DNA from: Leucobacter viscericola
GTDB taxonomy: Bacteria > Actinomycetota > Actinomycetes > Actinomycetales > Microbacteriaceae
Assembly (NCBI RefSeq): GCF_011299575.1
Contig: NZ_CP049863.1
Location: 1,550,001-1,614,000, forward strand
Length of the DNA: 64,000 nt
Direction of reading: 5' to 3'
Each line of letters starts with the position of its first letter. The first letter of the stretch is position 1. Under the pieces are notes generated by a model that ran no database searches, was not told where the DNA came from, and saw nothing but the letters and a program-made list of their open reading frames with translations. Of the stretch, positions 48,719 through 57,432 are shown piece after piece. The position numbers and the translations under genes are program-made.

Positions 48719-51367
48719 TCAGCGCTGCTCGGGGGTCCAGGGGATCAAACGCTCTTCGATCGCTGACACCGCGCGCTCAGACGCCTTCCCGTCAGTAAAC
48801 GGGTACAGCTTGGCGATCCGTTCGCGATATTCATCGAGTTGCGGATGTGTCCCCGCAATCATCTGCGCGAGGTTTTCTTCGAGCGACTCCAGGTCGCTAC
48901 AGACGGGGCCAAAGCCATCGCGCCGGTGGTCGAAGTAGCCCTGCGAAGCAACGTGTCCCCCGCCGTAGAACTCATCCCGGTCGAACTGGAAATACGCCGT
49001 CGGGGCTCCGCAGAAGGCCCCCTCAAACGCCTGTGACGAGTAGTCGGTCACCACAAACGTCGCACCGGCGATGACCTTCTGAACGTCATCACCAACGTAA
49101 GAGACGCGCTTCATGCCCGCGGGTAGCTGCAGCCCCTTCCAGTGCTCGTCAATGCCGGGGTGCGGCAACAGCACAACCTCAACGTCGGTTCGCGAAAGCA
49201 ACTCGGCCATGAATTCGCCCTGGAAAAAGGCCTGCCACGCGCGCACAAACTCGGTCTCGAAGAAACCGTCGAGCACCTCTCGCTTGCCGTCGGTCGCGTT
49301 GCCCAGGAGGTAGTTTCTCCACGTGGGCATAATGAGCACCCGGCAAACCCCCGGGTTGGCGTTATCGGCCGAACCCTGAAGTTCCACAAGCCTGTCGTGG
49401 CGGGGAAGACCGGTGAGCGCGACCTCACGCTCCGAGAACCTATAGGGAGACGGTGATCCCGCGATATCCGCATATTCTTCACGGGTCGAGGTCAAGAAAA
49501 CATCGATGAGTCTTCTATTGAGCCAGCGATGGAGCGAGTTGTGAATCACACCGTGCTGCAAAAACGTGAAGGTCCAGGTTTTAGGCAGATAGTGCCTGGG
49601 GAACGGCTCAAGTACATAGTGATCGGCCATAGAGGAGGCAAGTACCTTCGCCTCTTTCATCAGCAGAAAGTGCTTCTTAGTCTTGTGTGCAACGAGTCGG
49701 AAACCCTCGGCCTTGAGCCGACGGTAGTCTGGCGAGCCGCGATCAATCACAAACCAGGCGTTAATATCGGGCCGGTGCTTCCGCAGATAACGATAGAGCG
49801 CTTCGGCATTATCGTTCGCTTGAATATTGCGGTCGATGCACACCCACGCATCGCTGAACCGCTTGCTGATTCCGAAGAGCCGCCCGGCGCGATACGCGAG
49901 CGCCAAAGAGAGCCGTTCACGCTTGTTCCGGAGACGCTCGCGCAGCTGCGTAGCCCGGCTGACGCGCATGCTTTCTGCAGGAGCGGGGAAAGGCAACGGG
50001 GCTATCTCAAGCGCCACGCAGGCTTCGCCCTCCGTCTGGGTGCGACCCTCAAAAGAGAACTTCACCGTACTCTGAGGCGAATGAAGCGCGATCGCATCTG
50101 TACGCTGTGCCGGATCCTCCGCCGCTACCCAGAAAATATTCGCATAGGCCCAGGTCTGGTTAAACAGCTTGACCTCGCGGGTCTTGCGGAAGGCAACGTC
50201 GCGCACTGCCCCTGCCTGAGAAGCCGTAGCTTCGGGCTCTGGCTGCGCCGAGTAAAAGAACACCTCTTGCAGCTGGCGCGCGGGGTCGTAGAGCCCCAGA
50301 AGGGGAATGTGCGAAACCTGCCCCGGGTCTACCGCGGTCTCCCAGGCGGCCCGGATTTCAAGGGGTACGTGAATGATCCTAAAAGCACGAATGTTCGCCA
50401 GGCCTACGCCCGTAAGAACCTCGCGCGAAAGCTCAGCAAGCGTCGTCTGATCGCTCTCACCCATCTTGTACACCGGAGAGATGAATGGCAGATAGGCCTT
50501 AAACAGCCAGGAAATGTCGTAGAGGATCAGATTGCCGAGCCACCGCGGACAATCAGTGCCGGTGTCTTCGAGAAGCTGCAGGTAGCCGTATCGAATGATG
50601 TTGAGGTACTTGCTGTAGTCGGTCAGAGCGGTGGCCGCACCAGGATGGGCGACATAGATGTACTCAGCCTGGGGCACCAGCGCGTACTGCGGCGCGTCGA
50701 GGGCGAGCAAGAACCTCGCAATGAGGTGTGCGTCTTCAAACCCGCGGCGAATGCGCTCGTCAAATTTCAAACTGTGGTTGCGAAGCTCTGCCGTTCGCAG
50801 AAAGACCATGCCTCCGTGCAAATGGATCTGCTCCGGCTCGCTCATCAAGTCGATAACCGTCGTGGTGGAAATGTCGGTATAGCGATAGTTCAGGGCGTGG
50901 TGCCGGGGTGTGCCATCGGGATCGCGGCGTACGAGCTTCGAGGTGAACATGCTAAGGCCGGGGTGCTGCCGGATTGCCTCGATCATGTCTGCGAGGTAGC
51001 GGGTCGACAGCGTGTCGTCTGGATCAGGGAAGCTCACAAACTCACCGCGAGCAACCTCGATTCCTGTGTTGCGCGCGCCGCTGAGCCCACGATTCTGCTG
51101 CGTCACGAGGGTGACTGCGAAGTCGGTGTGAGGCATCCACTCACGCACCAGGCGCTCTGATTCGTCGGGTGATCCGTCGATCACAAACACCAACTCAACA
51201 AGCGCACGATCAACCTCTTGCGCCTGCAGGTTGGCAAACATCGAAGGCAGGTGCACCGCGACGTTGTAGCAGGGGATAACGAAGGTTACGACCGGCTGGG
51301 ACGCGCTTGGCTCGTTCCCTTTGCCGTTCGCGTCTACCGTGTACGCAGCGGAAGGAATCTTCGTCAT
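48719..51367 (-). CDS. GT2 plus CDP-glycerol glycerophosphotransferase-like (TagF type) fusion
   Basis: 882 residues. The N-terminal GT2 domain has VVTFVIPCYNVAVHLPSMF, LVFVIDGSPDESERLV, RGLSGARNTGIEVARGEF and the metal motif FPDPDD instead of DSDD. The C-terminal half from about 500 is TagF-like: TFTFLQHGVIHNSLHRWL, GLPRHDRLV, LIMPTWRNYLLG, VLLPHPGIDEHW and VVTDYSSQAFEGAFCGAPTA. TagF-like domains polymerise glycerol- or ribitol-phosphate onto a carrier or glycan. A polyol-phosphate polymer is therefore suggested. The ATG at 51367 has GAAGG 11 nt before it; the ATG at 51385 is an alternative. The ABC exporter genes lie upstream on the same strand, across a hairpin. Confidence 0.85.
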   Translation of the reverse strand: MTKIPSAAYTVDANGKGNEPSASQPVVTFVIPCYNVAVHLPSMFANLQAQEVDRALVELVFVIDGSPDESERLVREWMPHTDFAVTLVTQQNRGLSGARNTGIEVARGEFVSFPDPDDTLSTRYLADMIEAIRQHPGLSMFTSKLVRRDPDGTPRHHALNYRYTDISTTTVIDLMSEPEQIHLHGGMVFLRTAELRNHSLKFDERIRRGFEDAHLIARFLLALDAPQYALVPQAEYIYVAHPGAATALTDYSKYLNIIRYGYLQLLEDTGTDCPRWLGNLILYDISWLFKAYLPFISPVYKMGESDQTTLAELSREVLTGVGLANIRAFRIIHVPLEIRAAWETAVDPGQVSHIPLLGLYDPARQLQEVFFYSAQPEPEATASQAGAVRDVAFRKTREVKLFNQTWAYANIFWVAAEDPAQRTDAIALHSPQSTVKFSFEGRTQTEGEACVALEIAPLPFPAPAESMRVSRATQLRERLRNKRERLSLALAYRAGRLFGISKRFSDAWVCIDRNIQANDNAEALYRYLRKHRPDINAWFVIDRGSPDYRRLKAEGFRLVAHKTKKHFLLMKEAKVLASSMADHYVLEPFPRHYLPKTWTFTFLQHGVIHNSLHRWLNRRLIDVFLTSTREEYADIAGSPSPYRFSEREVALTGLPRHDRLVELQGSADNANPGVCRVLIMPTWRNYLLGNATDGKREVLDGFFETEFVRAWQAFFQGEFMAELLSRTDVEVVLLPHPGIDEHWKGLQLPAGMKRVSYVGDDVQKVIAGATFVVTDYSSQAFEGAFCGAPTAYFQFDRDEFYGGGHVASQGYFDHRRDGFGPVCSDLESLEENLAQMIAGTHPQLDEYRERIAKLYPFTDGKASERAVSAIEERLIPWTPEQR

Positions 51368-51396
51368 CGGGTATTCAGCCTTCATTTCAGAGCAGT

Positions 51397-51436
51397 CAGT
51401 CGGGCCGCCACAATGTTCTACGTCGCGGCCCGACTG
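51397..51436 (-). terminator. Hairpin between ABC exporter and GT2-TagF gene
   Basis: A perfect 12-bp stem (51397-51408 with 51425-51436) and 16-nt loop lie in the 76-bp gap between two minus-strand genes. There is no U-tract, so it may be a Rho-assisted terminator, an attenuator or an mRNA processing or stability element rather than a full stop. Confidence 0.5.
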
Positions 51437-51443
51437 CTAGTGA

Positions 51444-52616
51444 TTACTTGGGGTTGAACGATACCCGTGAACCCGACTGGAACTCAGCGATGCCGTGCTG
51501 GAACTCGAGTGTGCGGGTTCCGTTTGAGACGCGCCCCTTCGGCGATCCAGCCAAGAAACCCCAGTCTCCCATCGGGCCGTCTTCGTCGAGGTAGCTCTCA
51601 AGGAAAGCGCCGTTGACAATGCCGTATGCCTTACCGAGCGCTTCGGAGTAGGTGATAAGCCCGCCCTCAAACCGCTGATACACGCCGCCACCGTTCTCGG
51701 TAATCGAGAGTTCATTGTGCAGGGGACGCCCGTAATGGCTGCGGCCACGCTCGTACACCGGCTTAATGTTGCCCTTGACCTGATAATTCAGGGCCCCGCT
51801 ACCAAGCTTGCCGGAAGCGGGATCAACAAACGCAACGGCATCCGCAATCGGGCCGTCGAACACCATCTTGCCGCGCTGCAGCACAACACCCCGGTCGCAG
51901 AGCTGAAGCACCTGGTGCGTGCTGTGACTCACGATAAACATCGTGGTCCCTTGGCTGCGCAGCAGCTTCATTCGCTCCGTGCACTTATCTTTGAACGCGG
52001 CGTCACCAACGGCCAGAATCTCATCGACCAAAAGGATATCGAGCTCCGTATGCACCGCGACGGAGAACCCCAAGCGGGAGTACATACCTGACGAGTAGTA
52101 CTTCACCTCGGTATCGATGAAGTCACCGATCTCAGAGAACTCGAGAATGTCGTCAAAGCGAGCGTCAGTCTCTTTTTTACTCATGCCCAAGATTGCGGCG
52201 TTCAAATAAACGTTGTCCCGGCCGGTGAGGTTGGGGTTGAAGCCAGCTCCCACTTCGAGAAGACCCGCGATCCTGCCACGAGTACGCACCCAGCCACGGG
52301 TAGGACGGAGAACCCCCGAGAGCATCTTGAGAGCGGTCGATTTGCCGGATCCGTTTCTGCCCATCAGAGCAATCGATTCGCCCTCGGCGACCTCAAGGCT
52401 CAGACCATCAACCGCGTGAAAGTCAGAAGAAATCTCCTTGCGCTGCAACGCAGCGACGAAGGTCTCTTTGAGTGACCCGGTGTGCTTGATCCTAAAAGTC
52501 TTGCTCGCGTCGTGCATGACGATCGAGGGCTTCTTTGTTGCAGGTGCTGCAACCGCTGCAACCGACTCAACGGCCGGTTCAGGGGCGGCGGCGTTTGGAT
52601 CAGAGGTGCTGAGCAA
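51444..52616 (-). CDS. ABC exporter ATPase (Wzt/TagH type) with LGFP-like C-terminal repeats
   Basis: 390 residues. An Ala/Pro-rich start is followed by an ATPase domain: Walker A ALMGRNGSGKSTALKML, GLLEVGAGFNPNLTGRDNVY, signature YYSSGMYSRLGFSVA, Walker B LLVDEILAVGDAAF and the His-switch IVSHSTHQVL. This is the polysaccharide/teichoic-acid export subfamily. The last 110 residues (GGGVYQRFEGGLITYSEALG, GDWGFLAGSPKGRV, LEFQHGIAEFQSGSRV) resemble LGFP repeats and may take the place of a Wzt carbohydrate-binding domain. The TTG at 52616 has GGAGGG 5 nt before it and overlaps the permease end by 17 nt. Confidence 0.88.
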   Translation of the reverse strand: MLSTSDPNAAAPEPAVESVAAVAAPATKKPSIVMHDASKTFRIKHTGSLKETFVAALQRKEISSDFHAVDGLSLEVAEGESIALMGRNGSGKSTALKMLSGVLRPTRGWVRTRGRIAGLLEVGAGFNPNLTGRDNVYLNAAILGMSKKETDARFDDILEFSEIGDFIDTEVKYYSSGMYSRLGFSVAVHTELDILLVDEILAVGDAAFKDKCTERMKLLRSQGTTMFIVSHSTHQVLQLCDRGVVLQRGKMVFDGPIADAVAFVDPASGKLGSGALNYQVKGNIKPVYERGRSHYGRPLHNELSITENGGGVYQRFEGGLITYSEALGKAYGIVNGAFLESYLDEDGPMGDWGFLAGSPKGRVSNGTRTLEFQHGIAEFQSGSRVSFNPK

Positions 52617-53478
52617 AATTACCCTCCAGCTTTCGGAATGTGAGCTGCCCGATGAGTAGCGTGACGAGCGCAATGACGAGGCCAATGAGCGCGTTCAGCA
52701 TGAGATGAGACGGCCGCTCTGGAAGTGGACGCCCGTCCGTGGGCACCGCGGCCCAAAAGACGTTATGGAAGAGCTCGACCGTCACGGTGACCGGGTTGAT
52801 CATATAGATCTTAAGAGCGAGCGGAGAGAGGTGGGCTTTCAACATCGTCCACTGGTAAAGCACGGGCGAAAGCCACGTGGCAAACATCAGGATCAGGTCA
52901 ACAATGTTGCGGGCATCACGCTGCGCCACGTTAATGGAGCCGAAAAACAACCCCAAACCGAGCGCAAACACGAGCACGATGAAGATACCGAGCACAAGCG
53001 CGAGCAGCTGCATCCAGGTGATTGTCCACCCAAGAAAAATGCACACAATGAGCAAAATCACGGCCTGCGGCAAGAAGTGCACGAACGCGACACCAATTGC
53101 AGAAACAGGAAAAAGCTCACGCGGCAGGTAGATCTTTTTGACAAGCGACGCGTTGCCCGTGATCGAGTCGGTCGTGTTTCGCAGGGCCTCACTAAAAAGG
53201 TTGATAGTGATAATGCCGGAAAACAGATAGATAGAGAAATTCGGTATATCGCGGTGGGCCTGGAAGACCGTGCCGAAAATAAAGTCGTACATCAAGAACT
53301 GGGCCGCTGGCCTCACGTACGACCAGATCCACCCGAGTGCTGAGCCGTAGTAGCGGGTGGCGATTCCCTTGCGAACAAGGAGCCCCAATAGATGACGATG
53401 ATGGAAAACGTCAAAGAGGCCCTTGCTCCTACCTGGAGTATTAAACTCTGGGTCAGTTAAGGCGTTTATGTATGACAC
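52600..53478 (-). CDS. ABC-2 type polysaccharide export permease (Wzm/TagG type)
   Basis: 292 residues with six membrane segments. HLLGLLVRKGIATRYYGSAL and LGWIWSYVRPAAQFLMYDF near the start are typical of the Wzm/TagG/RfbA permeases, and NVAQRDARNIVDLILMFATW with LSPVLYQWTML follow later. With the ATPase encoded in the overlapping next gene it forms an exporter of a lipid-linked polymer such as a teichoic acid or rhamnan. The start is a GTG at 53478 without a clear ribosome site. The 109 bp upstream toward the metallophosphoesterase show nothing distinct. Confidence 0.9.
   Translation of the reverse strand: MSYINALTDPEFNTPGRSKGLFDVFHHRHLLGLLVRKGIATRYYGSALGWIWSYVRPAAQFLMYDFIFGTVFQAHRDIPNFSIYLFSGIITINLFSEALRNTTDSITGNASLVKKIYLPRELFPVSAIGVAFVHFLPQAVILLIVCIFLGWTITWMQLLALVLGIFIVLVFALGLGLFFGSINVAQRDARNIVDLILMFATWLSPVLYQWTMLKAHLSPLALKIYMINPVTVTVELFHNVFWAAVPTDGRPLPERPSHLMLNALIGLVIALVTLLIGQLTFRKLEGNFAQHL
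52622..52627 (-). promoter_or_regulatory. Ribosome binding site for the ABC ATPase TTG start
   Basis: GGAGGG on the minus strand inside the permease gene, 5 nt before the TTG at 52616. It sets the start 23 codons inside the longest open frame. Confidence 0.7.
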
Positions 53479-53587
53479 GATCTAGCAGTCTACTTCGTCC
53501 GGCTGGGTACTTCGTTGAGGCGCGACCCTGACGAGCCGTCCCGGATTGCTTCACACTCCCGGTTCCACAACTAGCACTGAGAGAATT

Positions 53588-54493
53588 TCAATCTGTCGAA
53601 TCTCGGTAGACCTTCACATACTCTCCGAGGGGATTTTCCCACCGAGCAGAAAGGTGGTTTCTCCAGCGAACCTCGATGGCATCATCTAGCGTGTCGGTCA
53701 CGTATAGCGAACCGGCATATCGTGTCCATTGATGCACCACAGCAGTGGGGTTACCCAACCCACTCGACGAGGGGGCATTGATGGACCAGATTTTCCGGTT
53801 TCCTGCTTGGATTCGTCTAACCGTGTCCTGATCACCTGGTGCCCTGTGGGAATCGCCTGACAGCCAACCTACGACATTGCCGTGGCTCGCCAGCACCTCA
53901 GAAATCTTGTTCCAATCGCCGACAGCAGGCCCCGTTGGTCCGACAGGGTTTCTTGCGTGAGGTAAAGGAAAGTAATGAGAACCGATCCAGACACGCTTCG
54001 AAGAATACTTCTGCAGCTTCTCATCAAGCCAAGAGATTGTTTCGCTCGAAAGGTACTCATTGAGGTACCCCGTGTTATCCGCGTTGCGCCTTATGTAGTC
54101 GGGAGATATCCCAAGGACAGCAACGTCACCAAGAAGCATTTCACTGTTTGCTTTTTCTCGACCCACTACGGAGGCAGCCCATTCATTGGCAGAACGAACA
54201 TGCTGACGGAATGTCGTCAAATCATGGTTCCCAGGAAGGTCAAGATATGGCTTACCACTCGTCATCACAGTTTGCCGAAAAGCCTGGTATTTCTCATCTT
54301 CAGGTTTCTCGGTATACCACTCAATGCAGTCTCCCGTGTGAACATGACCTGAAGTGAACTCACGAAGGAAGACTATGTCTTTTGCTACGCGCTCGCACCA
54401 GTTGTCCGTGAAGTAAGAGAAGGCCCCCTGCTGGGTATCAGTGATGTGGTTTATCACTACTCCCTTACGCAGGTCTGGATATCTGGAGATCAT
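53588..54493 (-). CDS. Calcineurin-like metallophosphoesterase
   Basis: 301 residues without a signal peptide or membrane segment. The metal-ligand blocks appear in order: NHITDTQQG (D), VHTGDCIEWY (GD), LPGNHDLTTF (GNHD), WIGSHYFPLPH (H) and GWLSGDSHRAPG (GDxH). The substrate is unknown; its place between a Tat-exported protein and a polymer exporter suggests a phosphodiester of the envelope. Its ATG overlaps the stop of the Tat-signal gene by 4 nt. It lies in a stretch whose composition looks less GC-rich than the flanks. Confidence 0.85.
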   Translation of the reverse strand: MISRYPDLRKGVVINHITDTQQGAFSYFTDNWCERVAKDIVFLREFTSGHVHTGDCIEWYTEKPEDEKYQAFRQTVMTSGKPYLDLPGNHDLTTFRQHVRSANEWAASVVGREKANSEMLLGDVAVLGISPDYIRRNADNTGYLNEYLSSETISWLDEKLQKYSSKRVWIGSHYFPLPHARNPVGPTGPAVGDWNKISEVLASHGNVVGWLSGDSHRAPGDQDTVRRIQAGNRKIWSINAPSSSGLGNPTAVVHQWTRYAGSLYVTDTLDDAIEVRWRNHLSARWENPLGEYVKVYRDSTD

Positions 54494-55164
54494 GTGGTTC
54501 TCGCATACTTCAGGGTGATTGTGACGGGGTAGTGAAGCGGGAATTTCAGGTTAGTTGCAAGCGATAGCCCGAACGCCACGACATCTCCGGTGTCCAACGA
54601 ACGCGAAGTTTCGTTCCAAACGGCACCATCGAGGGGAAACGCAGAGTACGCGGCAGGACGCCCAAAGTAGAGGTCACGTTCGACAATTTGGGCACCCGCT
54701 CCATTACGGAATCTGCGTAATGCCAATAACACGTTGCGTTGCGCCTTGATCTCTTGATCTGAAAATGTCGTAAATGCCAACGTCGCAGAAGTGATCCTCA
54801 ACGGATATGGAGCTACAAAAAACGGGTTGTAATGACTCCAGTCTGGCTGAATTACATGAACCCCCTTATTTCCCGTTCCCGCTATGTTCGCGGAGAAAAA
54901 CACGTCATCGTTCGTCACCCCGATGCTCTGAATGGCATCTACCTGACTAGAGACGCCTTGAACGGCGGATTCCAAAGCTGCAAGGCGCTCTTCTTCGGGT
55001 GAGGCCGTTTCAGTTGCTTCCGCACGACTTACGGGAGCCGCGACCAGTCCCGCGGCAATTACGCCGCTCGTGGCCAAGGCAAATGTATGCCGTCGCGAGA
55101 TTGATTCAACTTTCTCTCGCTTTGATGAATCATTGCCGTTTTCAGTCCCACGTTTTTTAGTCAC
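54490..55164 (-). CDS. Tat-signal protein of unknown function
   Basis: 224 residues from the GTG at 55164 (a TTG at 55203 would add 13). A charged start leads to a twin-arginine signal, SRRHTFALATSGVIAAGLV, with likely cleavage near APVSRAEA. A short helical stretch (EERLAALESAVQGVSSQVD) and a beta-rich domain follow, with no recognisable catalytic motif. It is probably exported folded. It is coupled to the metallophosphoesterase by a 4-nt overlap (54490-54493), so the two probably act in one process. I do not recognise the domain; an association with phage- or surface-type proteins cannot be judged. Confidence 0.72.
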   Translation of the reverse strand: MTKKRGTENGNDSSKREKVESISRRHTFALATSGVIAAGLVAAPVSRAEATETASPEEERLAALESAVQGVSSQVDAIQSIGVTNDDVFFSANIAGTGNKGVHVIQPDWSHYNPFFVAPYPLRITSATLAFTTFSDQEIKAQRNVLLALRRFRNGAGAQIVERDLYFGRPAAYSAFPLDGAVWNETSRSLDTGDVVAFGLSLATNLKFPLHYPVTITLKYARTT

Positions 55165-55197
55165 TTCGCCGCTTTCAAGGTTAATTGTGGCTTCATA

Positions 55198-55228
55198 TTG
55201 CAAAGTAAATTTCTGCCAATCTTATAAT
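55198..55228 (+). promoter_or_regulatory. Candidate promoter upstream of the 55321 gene
   Basis: A perfect TATAAT at 55223-55228 with TTGCAA at 55198-55203 (19-nt spacer) stands about 92 bp before the GTG at 55321, in an AT-rich divergent gap. The spacer is longer than usual, so this is tentative. Confidence 0.35.
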
Positions 55229-55320
55229 AACTGTGAGTTCTGGTTTCATAGAACGAGCGTTGGCCATCAGGATTGACCCCGACAAGCCCGCGTGTCGGTG
55301 GTGGTTGTTAGAGTGAACCC

Positions 55321-57432
55321 GTGACCAAAGAGCAAACCCAAGGGACCATCTCCCCCGTCGGCCTGCTCGCATCGAGCTATTCGCCAAGCTGGGGTGAGGA
55401 TCAGGTGCCGCACACCAGCCTCGTTATCGCCTGCTACAAAGTCGCCGCATATTTGCCGGCTTTTTTTGCATCGCTCGAAGCGCAAACTTCAGATCACACA
55501 GGCACCGAACTCATCTTTGTGATCGATGGCTGCCCCGAAAACTCGGAGGCACTCGTGCGCGAGTGGATGCAACACTCCGATTACCCCGTGCACCTCATCA
55601 CCAAACCTAACGGCGGCGCCGCAACGGCTCGCAACGCGGGTCTCGCGGTTGCGCGCGGCACATGGGTCGCGTGCCCCGACCCCGACGACGTTCTCGAGCC
55701 AGACTATTTGCGCGAGATCGAGCGTGCCAGATCCGCCCACCCAGACGAATCGATGTTCGTTGGCCGCATCTGCCTGACGACTCCCGACGGTAGCGCCATC
55801 GAGCACCCGCTCGACTACAAAAACCGTGACGGGCGGACTCGCGTTGTCGACCTGCTTGAAGAACCCGACGCACTCGTCACGCAGGGAGCCGTCACCTTTC
55901 TCAATACAGTGCACCTTCGCGCGCACAAGCTACGCATGCGCGAAGATCTCGCAACCGGCGAAGACACCGATTTTATTGTGCGCTACTTACTCGCTGTCGA
56001 AGCCCGCTATGTGTTGGTGCCCGAGGCACGCTATCGCTATCAGCGCCGCGCAGACGACTCATCAATCGTGAAGACTCAAGAAAAGAACATCGATCGCTAT
56101 CGTGTGCTCTTCGGGTCCAGCTATCCCGCGCTCCTCGATCAGGCCGGGCCGAACTGCCCGCAGTGGCTCGCGAACATGCTGCTCTATTTTGTCTTTTACC
56201 TGTTTGACCGCAATCGCAGCCCGCACTCCGCCGTCTACGCCACCGACGAAGCGACACTCTCTGAGATTCGCGAGGCTCTTCGGGCGATTCTGAAGCGCAT
56301 TGGCGTTAGGCGAATCGACGCGTTTCGGGTTCACAACCTGCCGCTAGACATGCGCGCAGCCTGGATCGCCGGGGCTGCCGCAACCGACTCAGCCACTTCG
56401 CTGCCAGCCGTCGCCGTCGAACGGCACGACTACAACGAATCCCGCGGCATGCTGCGCGTGAGTTTTGCGTCGGTGAGTGCCGATCCTCCCACTTCCTTCC
56501 ACGCGCTCGATGCCAACACAGACAACGAGCTCGAAATCGCCGCGCGTAAAACCCGAGCAGTCGAATATCTCGGTGCCATCTGGGCCTATGAGCACATTCT
56601 GCTGGTGCGCACCGAGCATCCAGACGCGGTGCGGATCGTCGCAGAATCAGGCCCCCAGTTTGCACTTAAAGGCGCAGCCCTGCCGGTCTGGGCGATCCGC
56701 GACCAGCTCGGCCACAGCAAACCGCCAATGCCAAACCCGCAGCGCGACCACGCCCAAGATCAACCGCAAGCGTTTACGAGGCGAGTTGCGAATCATCTGA
56801 GTCAGCGGCTGCGCCGCCTCAAATACGCGCTTCCGCAGCGCCTCGCGAGGGCCACAGGACGCGCACGTCGCTATCAGTCCGCGGTGTTGTTTGATCTGAG
56901 TTCAGGATCACACAACGAATACGGCCTATCGCTTGAGGGTCTGTTCGCTTCGGCTGCGGCAGACCCTGCCACCAACGCCTGGGGGCTGATCGCAGCTGAC
57001 GACCCGCGTGCCATGACGCTTCGAGCGGCGAAGCTGCCCGTCGTTGTCGTTGGCAGTTCGCAACATCTTGTCCTACTCGCACACGCCGCGGTGATGGTGG
57101 GTCTGCGCCGCGACTACCCCCAACCCTTCCCCGCCGACGTTCTCTCGAAGAGGTGGCGTTTCGTGTATCTTCCGCCGGTTGCACTGGGCGCGCACGACTA
57201 TTGGGAGCTGTTTCCGTGGGAGATAGACCTGATCGCGGCTGACAGCAAGAGTGAGAATGAAGTATCGATGCTCACAGAAGATGGCGGATATTACTGGTTT
57301 AATCAGTGTGAAGTTCTGGAGCTCTACGACTACCGCACGGCGCTCTCACAGGCCGCGCCCAAAGCTTCTGAGGTTGCGCCGCCGGTAAGGTTTATCTGGG
57401 CAGAAGCCCAGGCCCAAGGAGTGATGCAGTGA
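55321..57432 (+). CDS. GT2 with partial TagF-like C-terminal half
   Basis: 703 residues. The GT2 part mirrors the gene at 48719: TSLVIACYKVAAYLPAFF, LIFVIDGCPENSEALV, GGAATARNAGLAVARGTW and the metal motif CPDPDD. The C-terminal part (QSAVLFDLSSGSHNEYGLSL, VVVGSSQHLVLLAHAAVMV) looks like only the first, acceptor-side half of a glycerophosphotransferase domain. The later GLPxHD, HP and SDYSS blocks are absent, so this half is probably non-catalytic. The GTG start at 55321 has a weak ribosome site. The stop overlaps the pyruvyltransferase start (GTGA). Confidence 0.78.
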   Translation: MTKEQTQGTISPVGLLASSYSPSWGEDQVPHTSLVIACYKVAAYLPAFFASLEAQTSDHTGTELIFVIDGCPENSEALVREWMQHSDYPVHLITKPNGGAATARNAGLAVARGTWVACPDPDDVLEPDYLREIERARSAHPDESMFVGRICLTTPDGSAIEHPLDYKNRDGRTRVVDLLEEPDALVTQGAVTFLNTVHLRAHKLRMREDLATGEDTDFIVRYLLAVEARYVLVPEARYRYQRRADDSSIVKTQEKNIDRYRVLFGSSYPALLDQAGPNCPQWLANMLLYFVFYLFDRNRSPHSAVYATDEATLSEIREALRAILKRIGVRRIDAFRVHNLPLDMRAAWIAGAAATDSATSLPAVAVERHDYNESRGMLRVSFASVSADPPTSFHALDANTDNELEIAARKTRAVEYLGAIWAYEHILLVRTEHPDAVRIVAESGPQFALKGAALPVWAIRDQLGHSKPPMPNPQRDHAQDQPQAFTRRVANHLSQRLRRLKYALPQRLARATGRARRYQSAVLFDLSSGSHNEYGLSLEGLFASAAADPATNAWGLIAADDPRAMTLRAAKLPVVVVGSSQHLVLLAHAAVMVGLRRDYPQPFPADVLSKRWRFVYLPPVALGAHDYWELFPWEIDLIAADSKSENEVSMLTEDGGYYWFNQCEVLELYDYRTALSQAAPKASEVAPPVRFIWAEAQAQGVMQ

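Noticed and set aside
49529..51160. A 543-codon open frame on the plus strand opposite the GT2-TagF fusion
   Set aside because: The minus-strand protein has clear domains over the whole stretch. The plus-strand translation is Arg/Leu/Val-rich without motifs.
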